NCBI GenBank assembly: GCA_902729315.2
Contig: LR746267.1
Span: 2,147,501-2,211,500 of the forward strand
Length of the DNA stretch: 64,000 bases
DNA from: Spirodela intermedia
Lineage: Eukaryota; Streptophyta; Magnoliopsida; Alismatales; Araceae
Direction: 5' to 3'
In this document: positions 46,874 to 57,944 of the stretch, piece after piece
Layout of the letters: the number at the start of each line of letters is the position of its first letter
Numbering within the stretch: the stretch's first letter is position 1
The notes under the pieces: model-generated
What the model was told of the DNA's origin: nothing
Databases searched by the model: none
What the model saw: only the letters and a program-made list of their open reading frames with translations
Program-made: the position numbers and the translations under genes

Positions 46874-47799
46874 CCCATTGACCTTTCTCACCCTTTCATT
46901 TTATCTTTCATCACTTTTTGAAATCATTGAAGATTTATCTTGAGGTCCACGAGCCAACAATTATGAGATTTCATCTCTCTATATCAAGGTATGGTTGACT
47001 TGTCTTATTTTAGTGATTTTTAATCTGATTTCAAATCTCTTTCTTGTAAATTATCATTGAGTGAATCTAGGATATCCCTAATTCATCTATTTAGTAAAAT
47101 AGATGGTATTGATGGTATTGTTTCTCCTCTCTATATAGTAAATAACCCACAACAATATACCCTATAAAATGAAGAAAATCCCATGCTCCACAACAACATA
47201 AGAAACATATTGTATACCACCTACTAGGATGTATGAACTTAAGTTAATGTCTATTGTTTACCCTATACAAAAGAGATCAAGAGCATAATTTAAACAAAGT
47301 TCTTGGAAAATAGCGAGGTCGCCAATTTTGGGAATAGGATTTATCCCATGCCCTTATTCTAGTATTCTACCTGCTCCTTGAAGTAAGGAAGGGAATGAAG
47401 ATGGCATAGAATGCCCTATTGAAAAGAAGGATAGGAGCAAAATGAATAATTCATGATATAGGAGCTTATATTGAAAGTGATAAACTATTTTCAACAATAT
47501 GTTGTCATTGATACCTAGAGAGTGAAAATGATTTTCTTAAGAGGAAATGACTTTTAGGCATATTAATCTGCATAATAGTTGTTGGATTTTATACCAGCCA
47601 TGCTAGCAAGGTAGTGCGCACTTGTTGTTGTGTTTAAATACACACTATCCAATAATATTTATACTTAAAATTTAATAAAATATTAATATAGAAATAAGTC
47701 TCAAGTCGAACACAAGGAGATTGATTAATTTGTTGTGAAAACTAATTTAATTTCTATATATAGTGATTTTAATATTTTATTAATATTTAATAGAAATAA
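46874..47799. other. AT-rich DNA, no gene
   Basis: No coding feature is seen. Imperfect inverted AT-rich arms lie around 47667-47790. Confidence 0.35.
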
Positions 47800-48125
47800 T
47801 AAAATAAAGGGTGAGGTGAGAAGAATAAAGGAAGGGAAGTAAAGAAAGGAAAGGAGGAAAAGAGAGAAAGAAGAGAGAACTCTCATGAGAGAGAGAAGGG
47901 ATGAGATCTCTCGCGAAAGGGAGAGAAAGAGAGAGGAGGAGAGAAAGCTCTCATGAGAGAGAGAAGGGATGATGTCTCTTGTGAAAGGAAAAGAAAGAGA
48001 AGGAGATTGATCAAGAGAGAGGGAGAGAAAGAAAGAATCTCATGAGAGAGAGAGAGAGAGAAGAGAGGTCTCACAAGAGAAGGAGAGAGAGAAATAAGAT
48101 GAAAAATGAAGAAAGAGAGAAATAT
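47800..48125. repeat. GA-rich array with CTCTCATGAGAG palindromes
   Basis: Purine-rich DNA containing the perfect 12-bp palindrome CTCTCATGAGAG near 47880 and 47950 and a shorter CTCATGAG near 48040. These sit in repeated units (CTCTCATGAGAGAGAGAAGG). A similar array in the opposite orientation starts at about 63905 and runs off the window. Confidence 0.85.
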
Positions 48126-48217
48126 GATCAACCAATTTTCTCAAATGAATGTGTGCTTGAAGATTCACACACATGACATGAGGTCAGCTGTGAATGTCTC
48201 CACCTTGTTTTAACTAT

Positions 48218-48305
48218 TGAATGCTTATTAATCAACCTTTAATCTAAGTGATTTTATGTTTAAAAATAGAAAAAATACTCGTTATTTGCGGAACACCATG
48301 AACAT
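48218..48305 (+). repeat. R3 repeat, copy 2
   Basis: Second copy of the 85-bp repeat at 44436-44520, in the same orientation. Confidence 0.75.
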
Positions 48306-48929
48306 AAATATATCAAAATTCGACTATGAAAATCAATAGAAAACAAGTTGGAAATGGTCTTTGCTTAATCTCATGTGAGTTTTGGAAGATTCAGAAGAAG
48401 AACGAAGATTATACATCAAGTTTTGAATTAGTTCTACTCATTTCAATCTAAAATATATGAAATGGAAAGAACTTACCATAAAATGTAAATAAATGACAAA
48501 AGTAGGTAAGTAAATCCTAAAAATAGAAAATAAATCATTGTCCAAGTTTAGTCTATCTGTTGGGTAATTGGAGTCACCAATGAGGTGGCTTGGTTACATC
48601 TAGACATGCCACACCAAGTTGGAAGTCATAGAAATATCATTTAGAAATGTTGTGCTGCTTGCTAGAGGGATCCGCCAAAAGAGGGGTTGACCACATTGTC
48701 ACCGTCGTTTGGGGGGAGGAGGGAAGAGCTAACCACTCATTAGAGCCCTTGAGTGCAGTCGGGGGAAGAAGAAAGAAGCTTGCCGATCATCGAAGATGTT
48801 GATCATACAAAAGAAGAGAAGAATGGATTGCCTTATTCGTAACTACTGTCGAAATTTTAAAGATAATCGATAATATCTATTTTACTAGATAATAATTAAT
48901 TATTATCTTTATGTCCATGATGGTGATAC
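48306..48929. other. Intergenic DNA, no gene
   Basis: A short GC-richer stretch (48660-48800) has no recognisable coding sequence. Confidence 0.4.
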
Positions 48930-49210
48930 ATGCAAAGACTTAAGTTCCTAATATCGTGGTGCTTCAAGAGCCGCTGGATCAAATGAGCTTGGTACATGGT
49001 GTGCTGAGCAATGCAGGATTAACCTACAACAAACTATTGTCAATCGAAAACTTATGTTGTTAGTACCGTGACACCTCCATAGCCATCGGATCATCCTTTA
49101 AGGTCACGTGCATGCTGAGCAACATTTGATTCATGAACCGCCGATGGATCACTTTACGCATCTAGTATCATGGTGGTTTGCAAGCCGTAGGGTCTGGCTA
49201 ATCTAATGAC
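48930..49210 (+). repeat. Degenerate tandem repeat, about 100-112 bp x 3
   Basis: Units begin near CTAATATCGTGGTGCTTC (48950), TTAGTACCGTGACACCTCC (49062) and CTAGTATCATGGTGGTTTGC (49163). Each continues with a GCCG/GCCATCGGAT-like block. Confidence 0.65.
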
Positions 49211-49214
49211 GTGG

Positions 49215-49800
49215 CTCTCTACATACTATTAGATTACACCACGCTTCAAATGGTTGTGCTATAATAATTGAAAACATTTAATCTCACATCAGAAATATAT
49301 TGAATGTATGTGTCGAATATAAACTAAAGCTTCTCTATGTCAATATAGATCCTATCTCTTGAAATAAAATAATACTTAGGACCATCTTGGGAAAAGGTAA
49401 TAAGGTGGTCCACCCTCTCATACGCACGTGTGTACGGGCACTCCTTGCTCCATGACTAGTTGGCCACCAAGACATGGAAGGGGAGCAACACACATGTGCA
49501 CAAAGTGAAGCCTTTGCCACTCAAGCCTAACTCGTGGCTTTGCTAGTCTAGGTCTACCTACTCGACCATTGTCCTCCCTCTAGTTCAGTTGTTGAGTGCT
49601 GACTTGCCAACAAGAGGAAAAGTTTTATTTTATTTTATTATTTTTATTTTAATTAAAAAAATTATGCTAAGTATTTTAACTTCAAACTTTTAAAATTAAC
49701 CATATATCCCATATTTATTTTGCAAGTTAACAAAATAAAATCAAATAATAAAACTAATTAAAACACATAAATCCAGCTTTAACACATGGGAATCCTCTTT
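49215..49800 (+). repeat. R1 repeat, copy b (3' part)
   Basis: Matches the 3' third of R1: the AATCTCACATCAGAAATATATTG region, ACATGGAAGGGGAGCAACAC, CACTCAAGCCTAACTCGTGG and the following AT-rich end. Confidence 0.65.
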
Positions 49801-50039
49801 AAGAGCCATTTCTGAAAAAGTATTTATGAAAACATTATGTCCTTCTAATTTCAACTATATTGGGATAATAGTTGAGAAAAGTCTTTGCTACTACTAAAAT
49901 GATAGAAAAATATCAAGTTATATATAATTAAATTGGTCACAAAAAATTAATGTTCTCCACACTAAGAAAATGAATTGATTGCACTTTAATTGGTTATGAG
50001 ATGGTTGTTGGACTTCCTTTTCATCTGAAGTAGGTTAGG
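49801..50039. other. AT-rich spacer
   Basis: Nothing recognisable. It may be the 3' untranslated part of the gypsy relic next to it. Confidence 0.3.
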
Positions 50040-50300
50040 CCCATGTAAGACATATCATTATTGCCCCTACAAAAGATGCCTTATCCTCAAGTTAGAAGTC
50101 CATAAATTATTGTTTTAGAGCCTCCAAAGGTTCTCATATTTATTCAAAGTCAAGTAGGATGTCACATTGAAGCAACACCTCTATTGTGTGCTCCTCTTGT
50201 GGTTTGATGATTGATTTAGCTGGTTAGCCATATTCTTTAGCGCCAAGGTCTTTCTTATGTTACAAGACATGAAACACTAAATGAATTTGTGAATTGAAGG
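50040..50300 (-). mobile_element. Decayed Ty3/gypsy pol C-terminal fragment
   Basis: Minus-strand translation shows IHLVFHVLQHKKDLG, as in the conserved integrase tail (IHPVFHVS-LKK-LG). Further on it shows EPLEALKQ-FMDF-LEDKASFVGA, matching the usual TWE...LEDK end of gypsy pol. Internal stops show it is dead. Confidence 0.75.
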
Positions 50301-50379
50301 GAAATAATGATCAATAGGTAACTAACTAATATTTTTCATGATTTGATAGGGGTTGAAGTAATAAGAAGTGAAAAGTTTT

Positions 50380-52120
50380 CATTATCATGAGTTAATAATT
50401 AATAATTAATATAGTTTTAGTCTTAACTCATGATAAATAGACTTATATTTGTGTTAAATTGTGAATTTTTTTTTTCAGTTGATTAACATGAATTTTTGCC
50501 TAATTATGTGATTTATAATTAAAACTCATGAATTTATATAATTTTTATAGTCCTATTTTTGAGATAAATGAAAAAAAATAAATTAAAATAAAAATATAAA
50601 AGGAGGGGACCTACCGACCAACTAGGCTTGCAAATAGGTTGGAAGCATAGTTGAGGGGAACTGCGAGTAAAGGCTTGAGTAACTAGGACTGATGGAGGCA
50701 TGTGTGCATCACTCTCCTTCCACCTCATCAGTGGCTAGCCGTCTATGGGGCAAAGAGTGGTCATACATGTGAAAGAAAGAGACTCAAAGTTTACAAATGT
50801 GATATTATTATATATTCGCCTAAAACTTTGACACATAAGTGATGTGGGACTAAACTCATGTCACACCTTCTCCGAAAGACTTTGAAGATTGTAATACCTA
50901 AACTACCTCTTTGTTATAATAGAGATATACCATGATAATGTCACTTGATAAAGGCATTTGAGTATTTATTTCAATCTCTCTCATGTAGGTAGGTAATTAA
51001 CATGAGTTCAAATCTTGTTAGAGTCAAAACTCGTATTTTTATTTGATTATCGTGACTTTTCTATAGATTGTCAATAAAAGATTAAGTCACCAGAATCATT
51101 GAATCATTGGCAAAAATCTCATCAATACGATTCGTAAAATATTGTTATAAAAATTATTGAACAATTCATGATAAAAGGATCGCGAATGTATTGAGTAAAT
51201 CATCTCTGATTGATCAGCAAATAAGCCGTCATCGGGAAGAGGACGATGTCTTAGGAGATGAGTCGCTGTCTCCTAAGAGTATACCATATCCGATGAAGAG
51301 CCTTCTCTTACTACGCAGACTTGAGGATGAAGCTCCCTAATATGCGCTCCACCTCCATCTAGTTTTTCTTTGTCAGGTGACAGTCGTTGGAGAACTGCAA
51401 AGTTGTTATTTTTTCACTCTGCCAAGTACAACCATTGGAGATGATTCGACGACCCCTTTTATTAATCTCTAAACTTTACAAAGAGATTTAGAGATTGTTC
51501 ACATCATCCTTATTTAAGAAGAGTCTTCGAGGTTATAGATACTACACGAGAATTCTTTCGAATGCTCAAGATTCTAGTTCATCATTGACATATCAACATC
51601 ACAATGTCGGAACTCTGTTTTCTTACTTTCAACTTAGTTTCTACTTTATTTAGTGATAATTTATGTGATTTAAATTTACTAAGCTATACTTCATTCAATT
51701 ATGATTTTTTTGACTTTTATAAACCTTAATTTGATCAATTAAATCATTTATAATCATTTATGTAAGGATCGTCAGTCGGAACTTTATTTCCACATAATTC
51801 ACCTTTGTCAAGCACTATGTCATTCTAACATCCGCACCTTATTTTCCTTTTTCATGAATTTTAAATATATTTTATTTTTATTTCTTAGTATAAAATTCAT
51901 AAAAACTCGTATTCTTTGAGGTAAATTCTGAAAAATTACCTAATATTATACTATATCCTTGTGATCGATTTAGAAAAGTATCACTATTTTTGAAAGTTTT
52001 ATTAAATTATAATTGATATATTTATTCAAAGATACTTCTAAATATTCAAAAATTAGTATTTTCTAGTTTTATAAATTTTAAATTTACGTGATTTACTATA
52101 AAATGATTAAGTCACGTCAA
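50380..52120 (-). repeat. R1 repeat, copy c (full length, inverted)
   Basis: About 1.74 kb, the reverse complement of copy d. Forward-strand landmarks are ATTATCATGAGTTAATAATT, GTGGGACTAAACTCATG, B-box-like GAGTTCAAATCTTG at 51004, GATCAGCAAATAAGCCGTCA, TAGTTTTATAAATTTTAAAT and, at the end, GATTAAGTCACGTCA. It directly abuts the LTR-like element starting at 52125. Confidence 0.8.
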
Positions 52121-52124
52121 AAAG

Positions 52125-53738
52125 TGATAACATGATATTTGTGTTGATTATTTCTTACATTTCATGTTATTTTTCTTTATTTAAATCCTAAAAATATCAT
52201 GTTATTAACAAACTGATTTAAATATTTTTGGATTTATATTAATTTCACTATTTGCACACTATGCATGAATTTTGCACGATTTTGACTAACCCTACTTGAC
52301 TTCTCTGAAGTAAAGCAGTTTTATTACTAATAAATATTTTCAAGTTTTCATGCGTGTAGAATTTAACAGAAATCAATAATAAGTTAAGAGCACTTTAGTG
52401 GATGAAAGTTAGCTTAATAGGTTAAGAGTACTTTGGAGGAATTTCAGATTCGGAGCTTCAAAGAGAAGTCAAAGGAGGTTCTGGGGCCATGTCCAGGCCC
52501 ATTTAGACCGGCCTAAATCCATGGAGGAAACGATGTGGAAATTCATGGAGAGAGATTAAGAAATTATGAAGGGGCATTTTAGTCATACGTGCCCTTGAAT
52601 AAATACTCTCTTCCTCTCTCTTTCCCGCCCTATTCTGGACGTGCTCTAGCAGTGACTAGCCAGCAGGACAAGGCATTCTCCAGGATCTGGGGTATCCACC
52701 CTGATAGATGTAAGTCGTTTTGAAGCGTTCACTCTTGCTCTTCCCTTTCTTGCAGTGAAAAACGCCTGATCCTGGCGGAATATAAGGATCCAAGAGGAGG
52801 AAGAAGTCTTGAGGACTCAAAGGACGAACATCAGCACCAATCTTCTCGTTATACCTCTGAACCCTCATTTTTTCTGTTGTTTCCCATCGCTCTGTCTTCC
52901 GTTCCGCCCCCTCCAGCTGCTCCACGTTTCTCTCTATTTTCGCCCATCGTTCCTTCTCTCTCCGTCTTCTCTCGCAGCCTCCTTCTCCCGCAGCCTCCGT
53001 CTCTTTCCGTTGTCTTCCCGTCGCTCCATCTGCCGCCGCCTATAGCCAGCCACCGTGCGCTTGCTACCGGTCGCTGCATGCCCGTAGCTCCTCATCTCTC
53101 TCGTCCACCGACCACCGCTGCCGCCTATCGCCAGCAGCCGCGTGTCCGCTGAGCACCGCCCCGTGTCCATCGCCAGCCGCTGCACGTCCGCCGACCGTTG
53201 CGCCGCCTATCGCCAGCCGCCGTGCGCTCGCAACCGGTCGCTCTCTCTCTCTCTGTCCTTCCGGACGTAACCGAAAGTCCTAAATTTCGGTTAAGTCTGG
53301 AAACGGTCACGGGAGATCTGCAACCCGCGCAGCCCCTCCTCTGACCCCGACTGTCAACCGCCAAGGTAAGTTATTTTAGTATTATTTATTGTTGTTCTTT
53401 TGTATTAAAAAAATAATAAAAAAATCAATTAAAATTAGAAACAAATACTAAAAAAATAAAATTCTAATCATTAGCTGTATTTTCTGCACAGGGTAATTCC
53501 AGAAAATTGTATTAAGCTCTCTAAAATCCTGAAATACTTCCAAAGAGTGAATTCCTAACTTCTAAATCTATTTCTACCATTTTTAACACTAAAAGATCTG
53601 AAATTGAACTCCTGCCTCCTTGTGGATCAACCCCTTATTTGCCTTGTGTCTGATATAGAGTAACTAAATGGAAAATTTATTGTTGGTTAAGTCTGAATTA
53701 AAACAGCGACACAAAAACCCTTAAATTTGGACTTATCA
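52125..53738 (+). mobile_element. Solo-LTR-like element, R2-related (1.6 kb)
   Basis: Ends are TGATAA and TTATCA, a perfect 6-bp inverted repeat. It is related to R2 through GACTAACCCTACTTGACTT, CTCTAGCAGTGACTAGCC and CTCCTTGTGGATCAACCCC. The GC-rich centre (52850-53370) holds degenerate CGCCTATCGCCAGCCGCC repeats and ends in a strong donor-like CAAGGTAAGT at 53363. AATAAATACTC near 52590 could be a TATA-like promoter element. The flanks AAAAG and TGAAG match only partly. Confidence 0.65.
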
Positions 53739-54734
53739 TGAAGGTAATTTCAATAAAATTTTTGGTCCTAATAAGATAAAAAATGAGGGGTTGAATTGAC
53801 CTACGTTTTTCTTCTTTCTTCTTATATAAGATGTTGTTGAAGATTGATCATCTCTTAGGATAATGGGTATATAAGATTCGTATTTCACCTAAAATACGCT
53901 ATACTCTTTTGATGGGTTCAGTTCATTGCCTATGTCCCTCTCTAAGAGTGAAATCTATTTTTGGATTCCACTAATTATTGTTTGACCATAATTGTTGACT
54001 AACAAGCTAAGGTCCTATGAGGATTTACATAGGAATTCCCTTCAAAATTCATAATTATAAGAGCTATAACCTATGGGGATAACTCCAACTTGAGTTAAAT
54101 AAGACTTTAAGATTATATTTATCACAAAAGAATAAGAAATTTATTTTCATAGGAGGCTTTTGGAGACTAATGTTAACTTGGGATTCATTGGGAGTTTTGA
54201 AGAGGAGAATTATGTTGTAGCCTTGGATACACCAGTCCGCTTCACATAATAGAGTTGACTATCAATAGAGATCACATTGGCTAATAGTATGCTTGGAAAG
54301 GCTGCTCTAGAGCTTGACAAGCAGTCCTTGATTTAAAACTTTTTCAATTTTCACCCACATGCTCGAAACCTCACTCATTTCTCATTGAATATTCAACATA
54401 GTATCCTACATTCAAAGTTGGATGTTATAGTAAAAGGGTGTATATTTTATACATCTTATATATTCAAAATCCTTGATATTTATTGATAAATCTTATGTGA
54501 AAATATTTCCTAATTTCTGAGGTTTTCAATCTCTACTTTTATTGGAATACACATAGAGTTGAAGTCAATTTAGATAACCTTGAATGAAACCAGGATATGA
54601 TGCTATGAAAAAATAATGTTCTAATGTATTTTTTATTAGTTTAAATTAATTTAATAATGAACCAGTAATATGAAAATAAATTGATAGCATGTGCTTCATT
54701 GACAATATAATTTAATTATCAAACTTGAATTTAC
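53739..54734. other. AT-rich DNA, no gene
   Basis: No coding feature or clear repeat is seen. Confidence 0.4.
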
Positions 54735-55080
54735 TTACATGACATTGTTTAGTCATTTTATAATAAATCATGTAAATTTAAAATATATAAAACTAGAAAA
54801 TAGTAATTTTTATACTTTTAGACATACTTGAGTAAAAATAAATTGATTATAAATTAGGTTTTAAGAATAGTAGAAAGTTTTCAAGTCGATCATAAAGATG
54901 TAAGATAATATTGAGTAAAATTTAAGATTTATTTTACAAAATATATATTTTTATAATTTTTAGAGTAAATAATAATAATAATAGTACTGATATATTTTTT
55001 TTAGAAATAAAATTTGGATGCAGTCGTCATGATAACTTCAACACTTTGACATATGTATAACCTATTGTGGTGAATGATTA
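54735..55080 (+). repeat. R1 repeat, copy g (5' part only)
   Basis: Shares TAGTCATTTTATAATAAATC, AAATATATAAAACTAGAAAA and TCAACACTTTGACATA-type sequence with the R1 5' region. Confidence 0.65.
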
Positions 55081-55725
55081 TCTTATGAAACATCATAAAA
55101 ATAGAATAAGTACTTTTATTGAACCAAATGCTAGTATCATATTATATATTACTTACCTACAAAACTTACCCCTATCAAAACATTTTGAGGCAGATGCCTC
55201 ATCACTAGTGTGATCGGCACACATTCTAGATGTGCATTTTTTAGTAGAGTTGTAGTTGTAGAAGCATGGTAAAATTTAGAACTATCTAGAGTGCTATTTT
55301 TATCATATTCCAAAACAAAATGGAAGCTTATTTGGACAACAAATAGTAGCCATGCATTATGAAGTTTGAAACTTTATTTACTTAAAACTAATATCTTATA
55401 GGTTATATTCTGTAGCCTATAGAGAACAAAACAATCTCTTTGTTAATTCACCCCCTATCAAATCATGGAATGGATTGGCCTAATCACCTACTAATTTGTA
55501 TTACTCCTTGGATATTAAAATTCCTCGTGTTTCATTTCTTGTAGTAAAAGAAAGCCCTAGGACTCTCAAGACTATAGTTAATCATTTCTTTTAGTGTTGG
55601 ATGTAGTGCTGAATTGGGTTGAAGTCATTGGAGGTGTTGTAGTGTGCCACAAAACCAAGGGAGTGGTCGTGTTGATTCAGTGGTACATCTTGATTTGAAC
55701 TAACATGGGACATTGTAGAGGTTAT
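55081..55725. other. AT-rich DNA, no gene
   Basis: Nothing recognisable. Confidence 0.4.
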
Positions 55726-56822
55726 TGATAATATAAGTTATTAGTTACATCTATGTATTAATATCTTATATATAGATGCTAATTAATTAATAGAGAATGT
55801 AATTATACATATGTTATTGACTCATTATCACATTCATAATATTTATTATTTAAGTCTTAATACAAATAATTTTATTTTATTTATTTATATTATGAAACTA
55901 ATCTCAATTGGGTTTTATGAAGTCAAGAGGTGATTCTTTTATATTTTCTTGATAATTATTTAATTGTAAGGACTTAGGTGCACTTTAATTATGAGTTGAA
56001 AGTAATGAAAAGAGCCTAAGTCTTCAACCTAAAGAAAAGTCTAAGTCTTATGGAGAGGGTTGGCTTAATATATTTATGGGCCTAAGAGAGGGAGTCACTT
56101 TGGCCTAGCTCATTTGGACCTAAAAAGGTTATCAAGAGATGAGATCTAGGCAACCCATCTTAGGGCACCTTAAGATGAGATTAAGAAAATGATTAGAGCG
56201 TCACCCTCGTAGAAGAATTTGGGCCGTCCACCAAGAGAGTCGGTTATAAATCATAACCATATATTGGAGGCCTAATTCTCTAGAGGTTTAAGACATCTCA
56301 CCCCCCTCTTGGAGGATGTTTTTTGACTCTCTCTTTAGTAGTGTGTAACTGAAAGAAAAATGACAGAAACCAAAGCTTGGTCAATAATATTTTTGTGCTC
56401 AAGATTGTTGTGGAGAAAAGACTAGTTAAAGTGCATCAAGATCATCACGGATCAAGTACCACTTAGCCTAAGATTGACATATAACAAGGTTTGTGCAAGA
56501 TCTAGATTTGAGGCATCTTTGTAATCTTTTCTATGAATATATTAACTCTTAGTTCGAATTAGTTTTATCAATTGTTTTATCATTCTATTGCATTAGATTC
56601 ATTCTCTCTTTTTTGTCACATTTTGTATTTCTCTTGTCTTCACTCTTTTTAGATTTAATTCTGCCCTACATGATCTCAAGTATATCTATATATATAAGAA
56701 ATAAAATAAGTAAAGTTCTTACTCTCATTGTCTACACTTCTTAAGGAACGACCTTTATTTATTATTTACATAAATTTAGTTGCATCATGATGACATGTTT
56801 AATCTCTAAATCGAGTTCATCA
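55726..56822 (+). mobile_element. Solo-LTR-like element, R2 family copy 2
   Basis: Starts TGATAATATAAG and ends GAGTTCATCA. It is 1097 bp and colinear with copy 1. The flanks GTTAT and GTCAT differ at one base, as expected for an old 5-bp target-site duplication. No internal region is present. Confidence 0.75.
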
Positions 56823-57944
56823 GTCATACAAGAATAATTTTTCAGACTTACACCTTAAGGATGAGATCCATTTCCTAAGGCAATGGGGTAATTATGAGCC
56901 CCTTGTGTGCCTAATCTACACAAGAAGGATAAAGATGCCCAAAAACAATCTTAAGACCAACTAAAGAAGGGAACTTAAGTCATTTTTTCTAGTGTGGGAA
57001 AGGTATTATGGTTGGGCTAAGGTAGACATGGGAGAGAATCACATTATTGTGACAAAGGAGAGCAATGGTTCTCATCATCAAGTTCTTAAGCTTCTTTTGA
57101 CAGCCCTAAACTTCTCATGCTATTCTAGTTAACTTAGGTTGTTATTTTCCTTCTTTGTGTCTAGAAAAATTGTGAGCAAATAGAAAAAATTCTATTATTT
57201 GAGTGGTAGAAGAGATGCCTCCTTATATTTTTCCTTTGTATAGTCTGCATCAAAAGTACATATTTTTGTCATAGTTTTCTCCAGGCTAGCACAACTACTA
57301 TAAAATAACTCTTCCATCCACTTGTGAAACATATTGGTTTTCCTGAATTACTCATCCTCACTCTCTAGGTATCAGTGACAACATACCCCCAAAAATGTTC
57401 TTCTACTTTCACAATAGCCTCGTATAACATGCAAATTATTCTTGTTCACAAGTGCTCTTGTTGTTTTTCCCATAACTTTATTTACATTAAACTTTAGATA
57501 GTGGAATTGAGTCCAGTTGAGTTACAATCAGCTAATAAGAACATTTGGTGGCAACGTGAAACATCTTAATCTTCCTTATGTTTAAAATGTAGAGACATAG
57601 AAAGGGGTATGCAGAGTTTTTCTTATTTCTTCAACCATTTCATGACTGAGATCTCTTTCATATTAGGACACATAAGATAAACAAACTTAAGTTTTACATA
57701 TCCCCATTATGTGGTATGATGTTCATCTCTTTTTTTTTCTATATCATAGGATTTTCTTGATTATATACTACATAATATTGAGGAACAAGAAGAGATCCAT
57801 TAAGATAAATCTTTCGGAGAGAGAAAATCTAAACAGTTACATCAAATCACAAACTACACGAAAGTTGCCCCTTTTTCATAGGGATTTACCTATCACAAAG
57901 ATGCACAGAGGAACAAAACAAACTTTTTGTTTGACATGACTTAG
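56823..57944. other. Intergenic DNA, no gene
   Basis: Possibly decayed retroelement sequence, but no domain could be recognised in any frame. Confidence 0.4.

Noticed and set aside
43990-50300. One intact gypsy element between the two pol relics and nearby LTR-like repeats
   Set aside because: The pol pieces are in the wrong relative positions, full of stops and separated by unrelated repeats, so they cannot be joined into one element with confidence.
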